Shown here: piece after piece, positions 34,471 through 42,844 of the stretch
Layout of the letters: every line of letters begins with the position of its first letter
Position numbering within the stretch: position 1 is the first letter of the stretch
Origin: CAWFMO01 sp963817065
GTDB taxonomy: Bacteria; Actinomycetota; Thermoleophilia; Solirubrobacterales; 70-9
NCBI GenBank assembly: GCA_963817065.1
Contig: CAWFMO010000001.1
Coordinates: forward strand, 1,364,001-1,428,000
Length of the DNA: 64,000 nucleotides
Direction of reading: 5' to 3'
The notes under the pieces: generated by a model
The model's input: only the letters and a program-made list of their open reading frames with translations
What the model was told of the DNA's origin: nothing
Database searches by the model: none
Position numbers and translations under genes: made by a program

Positions 34471-36309
34471 GTGAGGCGGAGGCGGGCGAGAGGGCGGGGG
34501 ATGTTGGCTGTGGCGGCTGTCGCCACGGCGGCGATCCCGTGCCTCCCCGCCGAGGCCGCATCCGCACCCGCCCCCTACGCCGAGCGCCTCGACAGCCGGC
34601 TCGCCTCGCTCGCGGCGGCGCCCTCGCGCGTCGACGGCGGCCGCGTACGGATCGAGATCGCGACCGACACGGCCGAGACCGGTGATGCCGTCGCCCTGCT
34701 CGGCCGCCTCGGCGGCGCCGTCGATGCCGCGGCGCCCGGGGTCATCGAAGCCCGCGTCCCGGCCGGCGCCCTGCGCCGCCTCGGCATGAGTCCGCTCGTC
34801 CGCCACGCGGGGGTCCCGCTCCCGCTGCATCCCGACGCGGTCGGGGGCGAGGGCGTCGCGCTGACGGGCGCCGCGACCGCGCACCGCTCCGGCATCAGGG
34901 GCAAGGGGGTGACCGTGGCCGTGATCGACGCCGGCTTCGCGGGCTACGCGAACAGCATCGCGAGCGGCGATCTGCCGGCCTCCGTCGTCCCGTACGACTA
35001 CTGCCCCGATTTCGCCGCCACCGATCACGGCACCCAGGTCGCCGAGGTCGTCCACGAGACTGCGCCGGCCGCGCGGCTGCTGCTTATGTGCACCAACAGC
35101 GGGGCCGACCTCGTGCTCGCCGAGCAGGCCGCGGCGGCGGCGGGTGCGAAGGTGATCAGCCGCTCGCTGACGAGCTTCAACCAGACCCGCGGCGACGGAT
35201 CGGGCGAGGCCGGGACCTCGGACGCGGTCGCGAGCCAGGCGCGCGCCGACGGGATCCTCTGGATCAACTCGGCCGGCAACTATGCGCTCAGCCACTGGAT
35301 GGGGGCGTTCGCCGACGCCGACGGGGACGCCAACCTCGACTTCGTCGCCGGCGACGAGGGCAACCGCGTGCGGATCGGGGCCGGCCAGACCGACTGCGTC
35401 GCGCTCAAGTGGGACTCGTGGCCGGTGACCGCGGTCGACTACGACCTCTACCTGGTCCGCGAGGCCGACGGCGTCGAGGTCGCCTCCTCGACCGGGTTCC
35501 AGGGCGGGGCCCAGCCCCCGACCGAGGGCCTTTGTTACAGGAACGAGGGCCCGAGCCAGTCGTTCGACGTCGTCGTCAACCGCTTCACGCCGCCCGGCCC
35601 GACGCCGCGGATCGACCTCTTCGCCCCCGACGCGCCGAACTTCGAGCACCGCGTCCCGGAGAGCTCGATCAACGAGACCTCTGGCTCACCCGACGTGGTC
35701 TCGGTCGGCGCCTTCTGCCGCTTCAGCGCCGCGATGCAGCCCTACAGCTCGCAGGGGCCGACGATCGACGGCCGGGTGCGCCCCGACCTCTCGGGGCCGA
35801 ACCCGATCTCGACCACGATCGAGCCGGCGTCCGATTGCCTGTTGACCGGCTTCGGCGGCACCTCGGCGGCCGCGCCCCAGGTCGCGGGAGCGGCGGCGCT
35901 CTACGAGCAGGCGCTCGGCCTCGGCCCGCCGGGCCTGCAGAGGGCGCTCGAGACCAGCGCCGCGATCCGCGACATCGGGGTTCCCGGCAAGGACAACGCC
36001 TCCGGCTCGGGCCTGTTGACCGTCCGCCTCGGCCCCTGCGCCAAGCGCGCGGCGACGATCCTCGGGACGCCGGGCGCCGACCGGCTGGTCGGTACCAGGC
36101 GCGCCGACGTCTTCGTCGCGCTCGAGGGCGACGACCGGGTGCTGGGGCGCGGTGGGGGCGACAGGATCTGCGGCGGCGACGGCAACGACCGGCTCGCCGG
36201 CGGCGCGGGACGCGATCGCCTCTTCGGCGCCGCCGGCTACGACCGGATCAAGGGCGGCCCGGGGCGGGACCGCGTCGAGCACGGCTCGGGCAAGGACAAA
36301 CGCAGGTGA
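34471..36309 (+). CDS. secreted subtilisin-like serine protease with RTX calcium-binding repeats
   Basis: A 612-residue exported S8-family protease. After the signal peptide (MLAVAAVATAAIPCLPAEA) the catalytic domain has Asp in VTVAVIDAGFAGY, His in TDHGTQVAEVVHE, the oxyanion Asn region WINSAGNYA, and Ser in GTSAAAPQVAGAAALYE. A beta-rich insert (DYDLYLVREADGVEV) lies between His and Ser. The C-terminus has hemolysin-type repeats GGDRICGGDGNDRLAGGAGRD and similar, usually calcium-binding and linked to secretion in Gram-negatives, less common here. All catalytic residues are present. Targets unknown. Confidence 0.9.
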   Translation: MRRRRARGRGMLAVAAVATAAIPCLPAEAASAPAPYAERLDSRLASLAAAPSRVDGGRVRIEIATDTAETGDAVALLGRLGGAVDAAAPGVIEARVPAGALRRLGMSPLVRHAGVPLPLHPDAVGGEGVALTGAATAHRSGIRGKGVTVAVIDAGFAGYANSIASGDLPASVVPYDYCPDFAATDHGTQVAEVVHETAPAARLLLMCTNSGADLVLAEQAAAAAGAKVISRSLTSFNQTRGDGSGEAGTSDAVASQARADGILWINSAGNYALSHWMGAFADADGDANLDFVAGDEGNRVRIGAGQTDCVALKWDSWPVTAVDYDLYLVREADGVEVASSTGFQGGAQPPTEGLCYRNEGPSQSFDVVVNRFTPPGPTPRIDLFAPDAPNFEHRVPESSINETSGSPDVVSVGAFCRFSAAMQPYSSQGPTIDGRVRPDLSGPNPISTTIEPASDCLLTGFGGTSAAAPQVAGAAALYEQALGLGPPGLQRALETSAAIRDIGVPGKDNASGSGLLTVRLGPCAKRAATILGTPGADRLVGTRRADVFVALEGDDRVLGRGGGDRICGGDGNDRLAGGAGRDRLFGAAGYDRIKGGPGRDRVEHGSGKDKRR

Positions 36310-36316
36310 GCGGTCG

Positions 36317-36445
36317 TCAGGCCCGTTTCAGCCGCGGCCAGACGAGCATCACGAGCCCGACCACGATGCAGATCACGCCGATCGTCGAATTGACGAGCAC
36401 GGCGATGATGATCCCGAGGACTACGAGTAGCAGGGAAAGTTCCAT
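36317..36445 (-). CDS. 42-residue single-helix membrane protein
   Basis: A short reading frame in the gap after menD: it begins MELSLLLVVLGIIIAVLVNS and continues TIGVICIVVGLVMLVWPRLKRA, i.e. one or two hydrophobic helices with a basic C-terminal end. No frame disruption, and it lies on the same strand 38 bases after menD. The composition is typical of small actinobacterial membrane proteins. A weak G-rich stretch precedes the ATG at 36445. I infer a real gene from its composition and placement; function unknown. Confidence 0.55.
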   Translation of the reverse strand: MELSLLLVVLGIIIAVLVNSTIGVICIVVGLVMLVWPRLKRA

Positions 36446-36483
36446 GCCCCCGGCATACCCGAGCCCCGGCTCAGCGAAACTAA

Positions 36484-38232
36484 CTAGGCCCGGCTGATCG
36501 CCCCTGTCGCCGCGTCGCGCAGCCGCTGATGGAGCTCGACGTTGCGCCCGCGGTCGACCGCGATCGAAATCAGCCCCGTGCCCGCCGCGAGCGCGTCGGG
36601 GAGCTCGGCGAGATCCGTGAGCGCCCGGTGCTCGAGCCCCCAGAGCTCGGCCGCCCGCGCGGGCTCGACGCCGCTCGGGGTCCCGAGCAGGGCCTCGAAC
36701 TCCTCCGCCTCGAGCAGCTCGGCCTGGGGCAGGAAGTGGAAGATCCCGCCGCCGCCGTTGTCGATCACGACGACGCGGATCGGCACCGGCGCGTCGCGCA
36801 GCGCCGAGAGGCCGCCGATGTCGTGGACGAGCGCGAGGTCGCCGAGCACGATCGTCGTCGGCCGTCCCGACGCGATCGCCGCGCCTGCCCCCGAGGAGAC
36901 GATCCCGTCAATCCCGTTGGCGCCGCGGTTGGCGAGGAAGAGCACGTCGGCGGACCCGGAGGCGACGAACTCCTCCTGGTCGCGGATCGGCATGCTCGAG
37001 GCGGTGTAGACGAGCTCGCCGTCGCGATGCGCGTCGCCGAGCGCGGCGTGCAGCCCCGGCTCGCTCGGCTCGCCCAGGGCCTCGAGCTCGGCGGCGATCG
37101 CATCGGAGGCCGCCTTCTCGGCCTCGAGCCAGCGGCCGGCCCAGTCGCGCCCGCCCGCCCCCTCGAGCCCCGACGCGAGCCCGGCGGCGACCAGGCGGGG
37201 GTCGGCGCGCACGATCGCGTCGGCGCGGCGCGAAGGCTCGTACCAGCCGCCGTGGGGATCCACGACCGCCTGGCGAAGGTCTTCGAGGCCGGCGAGCCAG
37301 GTCCGCAGCGGCTTCGAGGTCGGCAGCTCGCCGAAACGGATCACGAGCTCGGGCGCCAGGGCGTCGGGGCGCGCCCGCGCGACCGCGTCGTAGCGCGCGA
37401 CGACCATCGAGCGGTCGTGGGGCCCGAGCCGCAGCTGCGAGGTCGGCTCGGCGAGGATCGGGAAGCCGCTCGCGCGCGCGAGCTCGGCGACCAGCGGCGC
37501 GAGCCCGGCGTCGCTCTGGCGCCCGCAGACGATCAACCCGCGCTCGGTCGCGTCGATCGCGGCGCGCAGGTCGCCGAGCAGGGTCGGGGAGGGCGCGTCG
37601 AGCCCGTCCTCGACCGCGGTCAGCGGCCGGTCGCCGCGGCCCTCGAGCGCCAGCTCCGATTCGGCGCTCACCGCGCCCTCGGCCGCGACCGGGGCCAGCG
37701 GCTCGCGCCAGGCGAGGTTGAGGTGGACCGGCCCGGGCCGCGGGTCGCCGGCGGCCGCGGCGTAGGCGCGGCAGGCGGTCGCGCGGTAGTGGAGCAACCC
37801 GTCGTCGTTCCCCTCGTGGGTGCCGACGTCGCAGAACCAGCGCACCGCCGAGCCATAGAGCTTGAGCTGGTCGATCGTCTGCCCGGCGCCGATCCCGCGC
37901 AGCTCGGGCGGGCGGTCGGCGGTCAGCGCGATCAGCGGGATCGCGGACTCGTCGGCCTCGACGACGGCGGGGTGGAGGTTGGCCGCGGCGGAGCCCGACG
38001 TACAGAGGACCGCGGCGGGCGCGCCCGTTGCGTGTGCCGCTCCGAGCGCGAAGAAGCCGGCGCAGCGCTCGTCGGTGTGGACGCTCACCTCGATCCCGGG
38101 CTCGCGCCAGAGCGCGAGCGCGAGCGGCGTCGAGCGCGACCCGGGCGCGATCGCCGCGTGACGCACCCCGCAGCGCGCGAGCTCCTCGACGAAGGCCGAG
38201 GCGAGCGCCGTGTTGGCGTTGGTCGCGTCCAC
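36484..38232 (-). CDS. menD: SEPHCHC synthase (menaquinone synthesis)
   Basis: Thiamine-diphosphate enzyme that adds the succinyl semialdehyde unit of 2-oxoglutarate to isochorismate. 582 residues. Diagnostic segments: IAPGSRSTPLALAL, SVHTDERCAGFFALGAAHATG, CTSGSAAANLHPAVVEA, LTADRPPELRGIGAGQTIDQ, VHLNLAWREPL, and the TPP-binding region LALVHDIGGLSAL...VVIDNGGGGIFHFLP. The start is a GTG at 38232, supported by TAGGCT seven bases upstream, so it has its own promoter within the men cluster, overlapping the menC stop. Confidence 0.95.
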   Translation of the reverse strand: MDATNANTALASAFVEELARCGVRHAAIAPGSRSTPLALALWREPGIEVSVHTDERCAGFFALGAAHATGAPAAVLCTSGSAAANLHPAVVEADESAIPLIALTADRPPELRGIGAGQTIDQLKLYGSAVRWFCDVGTHEGNDDGLLHYRATACRAYAAAAGDPRPGPVHLNLAWREPLAPVAAEGAVSAESELALEGRGDRPLTAVEDGLDAPSPTLLGDLRAAIDATERGLIVCGRQSDAGLAPLVAELARASGFPILAEPTSQLRLGPHDRSMVVARYDAVARARPDALAPELVIRFGELPTSKPLRTWLAGLEDLRQAVVDPHGGWYEPSRRADAIVRADPRLVAAGLASGLEGAGGRDWAGRWLEAEKAASDAIAAELEALGEPSEPGLHAALGDAHRDGELVYTASSMPIRDQEEFVASGSADVLFLANRGANGIDGIVSSGAGAAIASGRPTTIVLGDLALVHDIGGLSALRDAPVPIRVVVIDNGGGGIFHFLPQAELLEAEEFEALLGTPSGVEPARAAELWGLEHRALTDLAELPDALAAGTGLISIAVDRGRNVELHQRLRDAATGAISRA

Positions 38233-38239
38233 GGGGCGG

Positions 38240-38245
38240 AGCCTA
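38240..38245 (-). promoter_or_regulatory. -10 box TAGGCT for menD, leaderless type
   Basis: Minus-strand TAGGCT, seven bases, then GTG 38232. The box overlaps the menC stop codon. Confidence 0.4.
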
Positions 38246-39316
38246 GACCCGGGCTTCCATCAACAGGCCCTCGTCGATCTCGACCCCGAGGCCGGGCCCT
38301 TCGGGGAGCGCGAGCCGATCGCCCTCCAGCGCGCACTCGCGGGCCGCGATCGTTCCCTCGAAGAGCTCCGAGGTCGCGAGCCCCTGGGCGAGCCCGCCGG
38401 CGCCGATCGCCTGCGCGACGTGCGCCGCGGCGGCGATCCCGACCGGGCCGTCGAGCGCGCTCGAGAGGTAGACGGGCAACTCGCGCGCGATCGCGCAGGC
38501 GGCGAGGATCCCGCCCGACTTCGCGAGCTTGACCGTCGCCATGTCGCAGGCGTCGAGCTCCGCGGCGCGGCGCGCGTCGGAGGCCTCGACGACGCTCTCG
38601 TCGGCGGCGATCAAGAGCCCCGTGCTGCGCCGGACCTCGGCGAGATCGGCGAGATCGGGCGCGGGCTGCTCGGCGAGCTCGATCTCGTGTTCTGACATCG
38701 CCCGCAGCCGCTCGACGGCGACCGACGCCCGCCAGGTCGCGTTGGCGTCAACACGGAGCTTCGCCTCGTCGCCGAGAACGGCGCGCACCCGCCCGACCTG
38801 GCTCACGTCTCCGGGAACCCCGACCTTGAGCTTGAAGGTCTCGAAGCCGCGGTCCGCCCAGCGCAGCGCCATCTGCGCGAGCGCGCTCGGGTTCGCAGCC
38901 GGCAGCGTCGCGTTGCAGAGCACCGGCTCCGCCTTCGCGGCCCCGAGCAGCTTCCAGACCGGCTCCCCGGCGAGCTTTCCCGCGAGGTCGTGGAGGGCGA
39001 CATCGAGCGCCGAGAGCGCCTGCAGCGAGGCGCCGCGCGCCCGGCAGGCCTCGAGCGCGCGCGAGAACCGGTCGGGCTCGAGCTCGACCCCTTCGAGCAG
39101 CGGCCAGCAGCGCTCGCGCAGCTCGCCCGCGATCTGCTCCAGGTCCGGCCCGCCGCGCAGCGCCAGCGGCGCCGCCTCGCCGAGCCCGGTCGCGCCGCTC
39201 TCGTCGGTGATCCGGACCAGCAGCAGCCGCCGCTCGTCGAGCTGGCCGCGCGCGGTGACGTAGGGCTCGCGGAAGCGGAGCGAGTAGGGAACGAGCTCGA
39301 GGCCTTCGGGGCGCAT
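38243..39316 (-). CDS. menC: o-succinylbenzoate synthase
   Basis: Enolase-superfamily dehydratase that aromatises SHCHC to o-succinylbenzoate. 357 residues. Catalytic lysine pair in FKLKVGVPGD, metal ligands in LRVDANATW, ELAEQPAPD and IAADESV, and the second lysine in MATVKLAKSGG. It belongs to the muconate-lactonising subgroup, whose members include N-acylamino acid racemases, but its place between menD and menA fixes the role. ATG 39316 lies two bases after the upstream permease stop. Confidence 0.93.
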   Translation of the reverse strand: MRPEGLELVPYSLRFREPYVTARGQLDERRLLLVRITDESGATGLGEAAPLALRGGPDLEQIAGELRERCWPLLEGVELEPDRFSRALEACRARGASLQALSALDVALHDLAGKLAGEPVWKLLGAAKAEPVLCNATLPAANPSALAQMALRWADRGFETFKLKVGVPGDVSQVGRVRAVLGDEAKLRVDANATWRASVAVERLRAMSEHEIELAEQPAPDLADLAEVRRSTGLLIAADESVVEASDARRAAELDACDMATVKLAKSGGILAACAIARELPVYLSSALDGPVGIAAAAHVAQAIGAGGLAQGLATSELFEGTIAARECALEGDRLALPEGPGLGVEIDEGLLMEARV

Positions 39317-39318
39317 CC

Positions 39319-40164
39319 TCAGATGTCCCGGCGGGCGAAGACCCGCAGCGCCGCCGCGGTGGTCAGCGCGCCATAGGTCGCGGCCCACGCGACGATCCCC
39401 GGGGTGAGCTTCTCGGCGCCCCCGAACGGTCCGAGGTCGATCGCGACCTCCGTGATCCCGCTCGTCTCGGATGTGAGCTGGTCGAGCGCGCCCTGGTAGA
39501 GGGCCTCGAAGGGAAGCAGGATCGAGGCCACCCTCCCGATCTGCTCGACGCTGTCGCTGTTCAGCCCCTCGCCGATCTGACCCAGAAGGCCCGCCGTCAA
39601 TCCGGCGCCGAAGATCATGAAGACGGCGATCCCGTTGGCGCTCGAGGTCAGCAGCGTCGAGCCGAGCACCGAGATGCAGGAGAGGATCAAGACGGCGCCG
39701 ACGAGGCCGAGCGCGGGGGTGAGGAGGTTGTCGGGAGTCCAGTCGCCGGCGAGCCCGATGATGACGACGATCGCCGCGAACATCGCCGCGACGTAGACCG
39801 ACGCGACGAGGCCGGCGGCGAGCAGCCTGCCGAGCAGCAGCGAGCGCCGCCCCATCGGCCTCACCGCGAGCGGCTGCAGGACGCCGCGCTCCGCGTCACC
39901 GCGGACGGTCGACATCGTCATGAAGATCGCGAGCACGACCCCGAGGAAGAGGGTGATGAACATGCCGAGACCGGTGAGCGTGCCTCCGACGAGCACCCTC
40001 TCCTCGACCAGCTCGCTGCCCTCGAGGCTCTCGACGGCCTCGTTGAAGATCGCGACCGAGCCGATCCCGTAGAGGACGAGGAAGGCGACGCTGAGCGTGA
40101 CGACGATCAGGAAGATGCGGCGGCGCACCGCCTCCGCGATCGAGTAGCGCATGATCAGCGTCAT
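39319..40164 (-). CDS. ABC-2 type transporter permease
   Basis: A 281-residue membrane protein with six helices in ABC-2 exporter order: IVVTLSVAFLVLYGIGS, MFITLFLGVVLAIFMTMSTV, AAGLVASVYVAAMFAAIVVIIGLAG, LGLVGAVLILSCISVLGSTLL, AVFMIFGAGLTAGLLGQI and IVAWAATYGALTTAAAL. DAERGVLQPLAVRPMGRRSLLLGRLL is the coupling segment. It pairs with the ATPase encoded just upstream (four-base ATGA overlap). Substrate unknown; the position inside the men operon is notable. Confidence 0.88.
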   Translation of the reverse strand: MTLIMRYSIAEAVRRRIFLIVVTLSVAFLVLYGIGSVAIFNEAVESLEGSELVEERVLVGGTLTGLGMFITLFLGVVLAIFMTMSTVRGDAERGVLQPLAVRPMGRRSLLLGRLLAAGLVASVYVAAMFAAIVVIIGLAGDWTPDNLLTPALGLVGAVLILSCISVLGSTLLTSSANGIAVFMIFGAGLTAGLLGQIGEGLNSDSVEQIGRVASILLPFEALYQGALDQLTSETSGITEVAIDLGPFGGAEKLTPGIVAWAATYGALTTAAALRVFARRDI

Positions 40165-40997
40165 TCGGAGTCGGTCACCGTCTCGACGTAGAAGTCCTCC
40201 AGCGTCGAGGTCGAGGGGCGAACCGCGTAGACGCGCTCGCCGTCGGCGACCAGCCGCGCCACGAGGTCCGGGACCTGCTCGCGTCGCGCGTCGGGGAACG
40301 AGCGGATGCCGCCCGCGGTCTCGACCTCGAGCCCGGTCCCCGCGGTGAGGTCATCGGGGGTGCCCTCGGCGACGAGCCGGCCTCGGTTGAGGATCGCGAC
40401 GCGGTCACAGACCAGCTCGACCTCGCCGAGCAGGTGCGAGCTCAGCAGGACCGCGACGCCCCGCTCGCGCAGCGCGGAGAGCAGGCGGCGAACCGCGCGC
40501 CGGCCGTTGGGGTCGAGCGCGCTCGTCGGCTCGTCGAGCAGGAGCAGCCGCGGCGAGCCGACCAGCGCCTGCGCGAGACCGAGACGCTGCTGCATCCCCT
40601 TCGACATCGTCGCCACCCGCCGGTCTCCCTCCGCGGCGAGGCCGACGTTCCCGAGCAGCTCGCGGCGCTCCTCGGCGCCGCCGTCCGAGCCCGCCAGCCG
40701 CTGGTGGAGCTCGAGGACCTCGAGCGCCGTCAGCCACTCCGGGAACCTGAACAGCTCGGCGAGGTAACCGATCTCCGCGTTGGCCCGCTTCGAGCCCGGC
40801 GGGTGCCCGCAGATCTCCGCCCGGCCGCCGCTCGGATGGACCAGCCCACAGGCGATCTTCGCGAGCGTCGACTTTCCGGCCCCGTTCGGCCCGAGCAGCC
40901 CGCAGAGCTCGCCCTCGGCGACCTCGAGGTCGACCCCCGCGAGCGCCTCGGTCGAGCCGTATCGCTTGCTCAGGCCGTTGACGCTCAGGATCGCCAT
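40161..40997 (-). CDS. ABC transporter ATP-binding protein
   Basis: A 278-residue ATPase: Walker A GLLGPNGAGKST, Q-loop near YLAELFRFPEWLT, signature MSKGMQQRLGLAQAL, Walker B RLLLLDEPTSALDP and switch His in LLSSHLLGEVELV. The C-terminal extension (GIRSFPDARREQVPDLV...STLEDFYVETV) is typical of ABC-2 exporters of the NatA/CcmA-like group. Its ATG shares one base with the menA stop (TGATG), so it is co-translated with menA. Confidence 0.92.
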   Translation of the reverse strand: MAILSVNGLSKRYGSTEALAGVDLEVAEGELCGLLGPNGAGKSTLAKIACGLVHPSGGRAEICGHPPGSKRANAEIGYLAELFRFPEWLTALEVLELHQRLAGSDGGAEERRELLGNVGLAAEGDRRVATMSKGMQQRLGLAQALVGSPRLLLLDEPTSALDPNGRRAVRRLLSALRERGVAVLLSSHLLGEVELVCDRVAILNRGRLVAEGTPDDLTAGTGLEVETAGGIRSFPDARREQVPDLVARLVADGERVYAVRPSTSTLEDFYVETVTDSE

Positions 40998-41881
40998 CAG
41001 GCGCTGAGCAGCAACCCGGCCGAGACCAGGAGCGCGAAACCGCCGAGCAGCGCCCCGGTCTTCGCGAGCGCCTCGTTGAGCGAGGGGCCGTCGGTCCTGG
41101 TCATGACCGGCTTCGCGGCGGGGATCGCGAGCGGGAGCGACGCGAAGCCGAGCAGCGCCCACCAACTCGCGTCTCCGTCGGCGGCCGCGATCGTCACCGG
41201 CAGCGCGAGATACGCGAGGCCGAGGAGCGCGACGTATAGGCGGCGGGCGTTGTCGCGCCCGATCCGGACCGCGAGCGTGTTCTTGCCGGCCCGGCGATCG
41301 GTCTCGATATCGCGGATGTTGTTGACGACCAGGATCGCCGTGGCGAGCGCACCGATCGAGATCGAGAGCCCGAACGGCAGCCGGTCGAGCTCCTCGAGCT
41401 GGACGTAGTAGGAGCCGTTGACCGCCACGAGCCCGAAGAAGAGGAAGACGAAGAACTCTCCGAGACCGGCATAGCCGTAGGGGCGCGGGCCGCCCGTGTA
41501 GAGGACGCCGGCGGCGATCGAGACGATCCCGACCGCGATGATCACCGGCCCGGCGACGGTGGCGAGGTAGATCCCGCACGCGATCGCGAACGCGAACGCG
41601 ACGTAGGTCGCGACGAGGACGCGACGCGGCGTCACGAGCCCGGCCGAGGTCACCCGCACCGGTCCGAGGCGGTCGACGGTGTCGGCTCCGCGCTTGGCGT
41701 CCGAGTAGTCGTTGGCGAGGTTGGTCCCGATCTGGATCAAGACGCTCCCGACCAGTGCGGCGACGAACGCGCCGACCCGCAGCTCATCCGAAACGGCCAC
41801 CGCCGCGGCGGTTCCGACCAGCACCGGCGCCACCGCCGCCGGCAGCGTCCGCGGCCGCGAAGCCATCAACCAGATCCTCAT
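40997..41881 (-). CDS. menA: 1,4-dihydroxy-2-naphthoate polyprenyltransferase
   Basis: Membrane prenyltransferase of the UbiA family that attaches the isoprenoid tail to DHNA, giving demethylmenaquinone. 294 residues, eight to nine helices. The first Asp-rich motif is GTNLANDYSDAKRGADTVDR and the second is VVNNIRDIETDRRAGKNTLA; both bind magnesium-diphosphate. RTLPAAVAPVLVGTA at the N-terminus is typical of MenA. GAGGAG lies ten bases before the ATG. Confidence 0.95.
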   Translation of the reverse strand: MRIWLMASRPRTLPAAVAPVLVGTAAAVAVSDELRVGAFVAALVGSVLIQIGTNLANDYSDAKRGADTVDRLGPVRVTSAGLVTPRRVLVATYVAFAFAIACGIYLATVAGPVIIAVGIVSIAAGVLYTGGPRPYGYAGLGEFFVFLFFGLVAVNGSYYVQLEELDRLPFGLSISIGALATAILVVNNIRDIETDRRAGKNTLAVRIGRDNARRLYVALLGLAYLALPVTIAAADGDASWWALLGFASLPLAIPAAKPVMTRTDGPSLNEALAKTGALLGGFALLVSAGLLLSA

Positions 41882-41951
41882 TTACCGCCATCTCCTCGGG
41901 CTTCGCCCTGCGGGGATAGCGGGTGGGAGCGCAACCGCCGTGGGAACCCTG

Positions 41952-42824
41952 TCACGGACGTTTAGGAAACTTGGAGAAGTCGGGCTTTCCCCCGAACGAG
42001 TCGCGGCCGGCCTGGCCCTCTTCGCTCATGTAGAAGAGCAGCGTCGCGTCGTGCGAGAGCTGCTGGATCCCGGTCAGACCGTCCTCGGTCGCGTTGAAGC
42101 TCGACTTCAGCAGCCGCAGCGAGAGCGGGGAGAGCGAGTTCATCTCGCGGCACCATGCGACGGTCTCGCGCTCGAGCTCGGCGAGCGGCACCACCGTGTT
42201 GACGAGCCCCATCTCGCCGGCCTCCTCGGCGTCGTAGAGACGACAGAGGAACCAGATCTCCTTCGCCTTCTTGACGCCGACGTTGTTCGCCAGCAGGCTC
42301 GAGCCGAAGCCGCCGTCGAAGCTGCCGACCCGCGGGCCGGTCTGGCCGAAGATCGCGTTGTCGGCGGCGATCGTCAGATCGCAGACGAGGTGGAGGATGT
42401 GGCCGCCGCCGACCGCGTAGCCGGCGACCATCGCGACGACCGGCTTCGGCGTGCGGCGGATCTGGACGTGTAGGTCGCCGACGTCGAGCCGCCCGACCCC
42501 CTGCTCGGCGACCTCGTCGTCGCCGATGTAGCCGTCGTCGCCGCGGATCCGCTGATCGCCGCCGGAGCAGAAGGCCTCGGTCCCGGCGCCGGTGAAGATG
42601 ATGCTCCCGACCTCGAGGTCGTCGCGGGCGCGGTTGAAGGCGTCGCGGAGCTCGGCCAGGGTCTGGGGCCGGAACGCGTTGTGGACCTCGGGGCGGTTGA
42701 TCGAGATCTTCGCGATCCCGTCGGCCTTCTCGTAGAGGATGTCGGAGAACTCTCCCTCGGCCGACCACTCGATCGGCGCGTAGAGCTGCTCGCGCGGGGG
42801 GGCGTCCTTGTGTGGAATCGGCAC
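41952..42824 (-). CDS. menB: 1,4-dihydroxy-2-naphthoyl-CoA synthase
   Basis: Crotonase-fold enzyme that cyclises o-succinylbenzoyl-CoA. 290 residues. FSDILYEKADGIAKISINRPEVHNAFRPQT is the family opening; FCSGGDQRIRGDDGYIGD contains the oxyanion and substrate loop; VAGYAVGGGHILHLVCDLTIAADNA and GQTGPRVGSFDGGFGSS follow, then KEIWFLCRLYDAEEAGEMGLVN. The start is taken as GTG 42824 because GATAAT lies seven bases upstream; a longer TTG start at 42845 would overlap the divergent menE start. First gene of the minus-strand men cluster. Confidence 0.95.
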   Translation of the reverse strand: MPIPHKDAPPREQLYAPIEWSAEGEFSDILYEKADGIAKISINRPEVHNAFRPQTLAELRDAFNRARDDLEVGSIIFTGAGTEAFCSGGDQRIRGDDGYIGDDEVAEQGVGRLDVGDLHVQIRRTPKPVVAMVAGYAVGGGHILHLVCDLTIAADNAIFGQTGPRVGSFDGGFGSSLLANNVGVKKAKEIWFLCRLYDAEEAGEMGLVNTVVPLAELERETVAWCREMNSLSPLSLRLLKSSFNATEDGLTGIQQLSHDATLLFYMSEEGQAGRDSFGGKPDFSKFPKRP

Positions 42825-42830
42825 GATCGG

Positions 42831-42837
42831 GATTATC
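42831..42837. promoter_or_regulatory. shared -10 region for divergent menB and menE
   Basis: GATTATC reads as GATTAT on the plus strand (eight bases before menE ATG 42845) and GATAAT on the minus strand (seven bases before menB GTG 42824). One near-palindromic box may thus serve both genes. Confidence 0.45.
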
Positions 42838-42844
42838 CAGGGCA

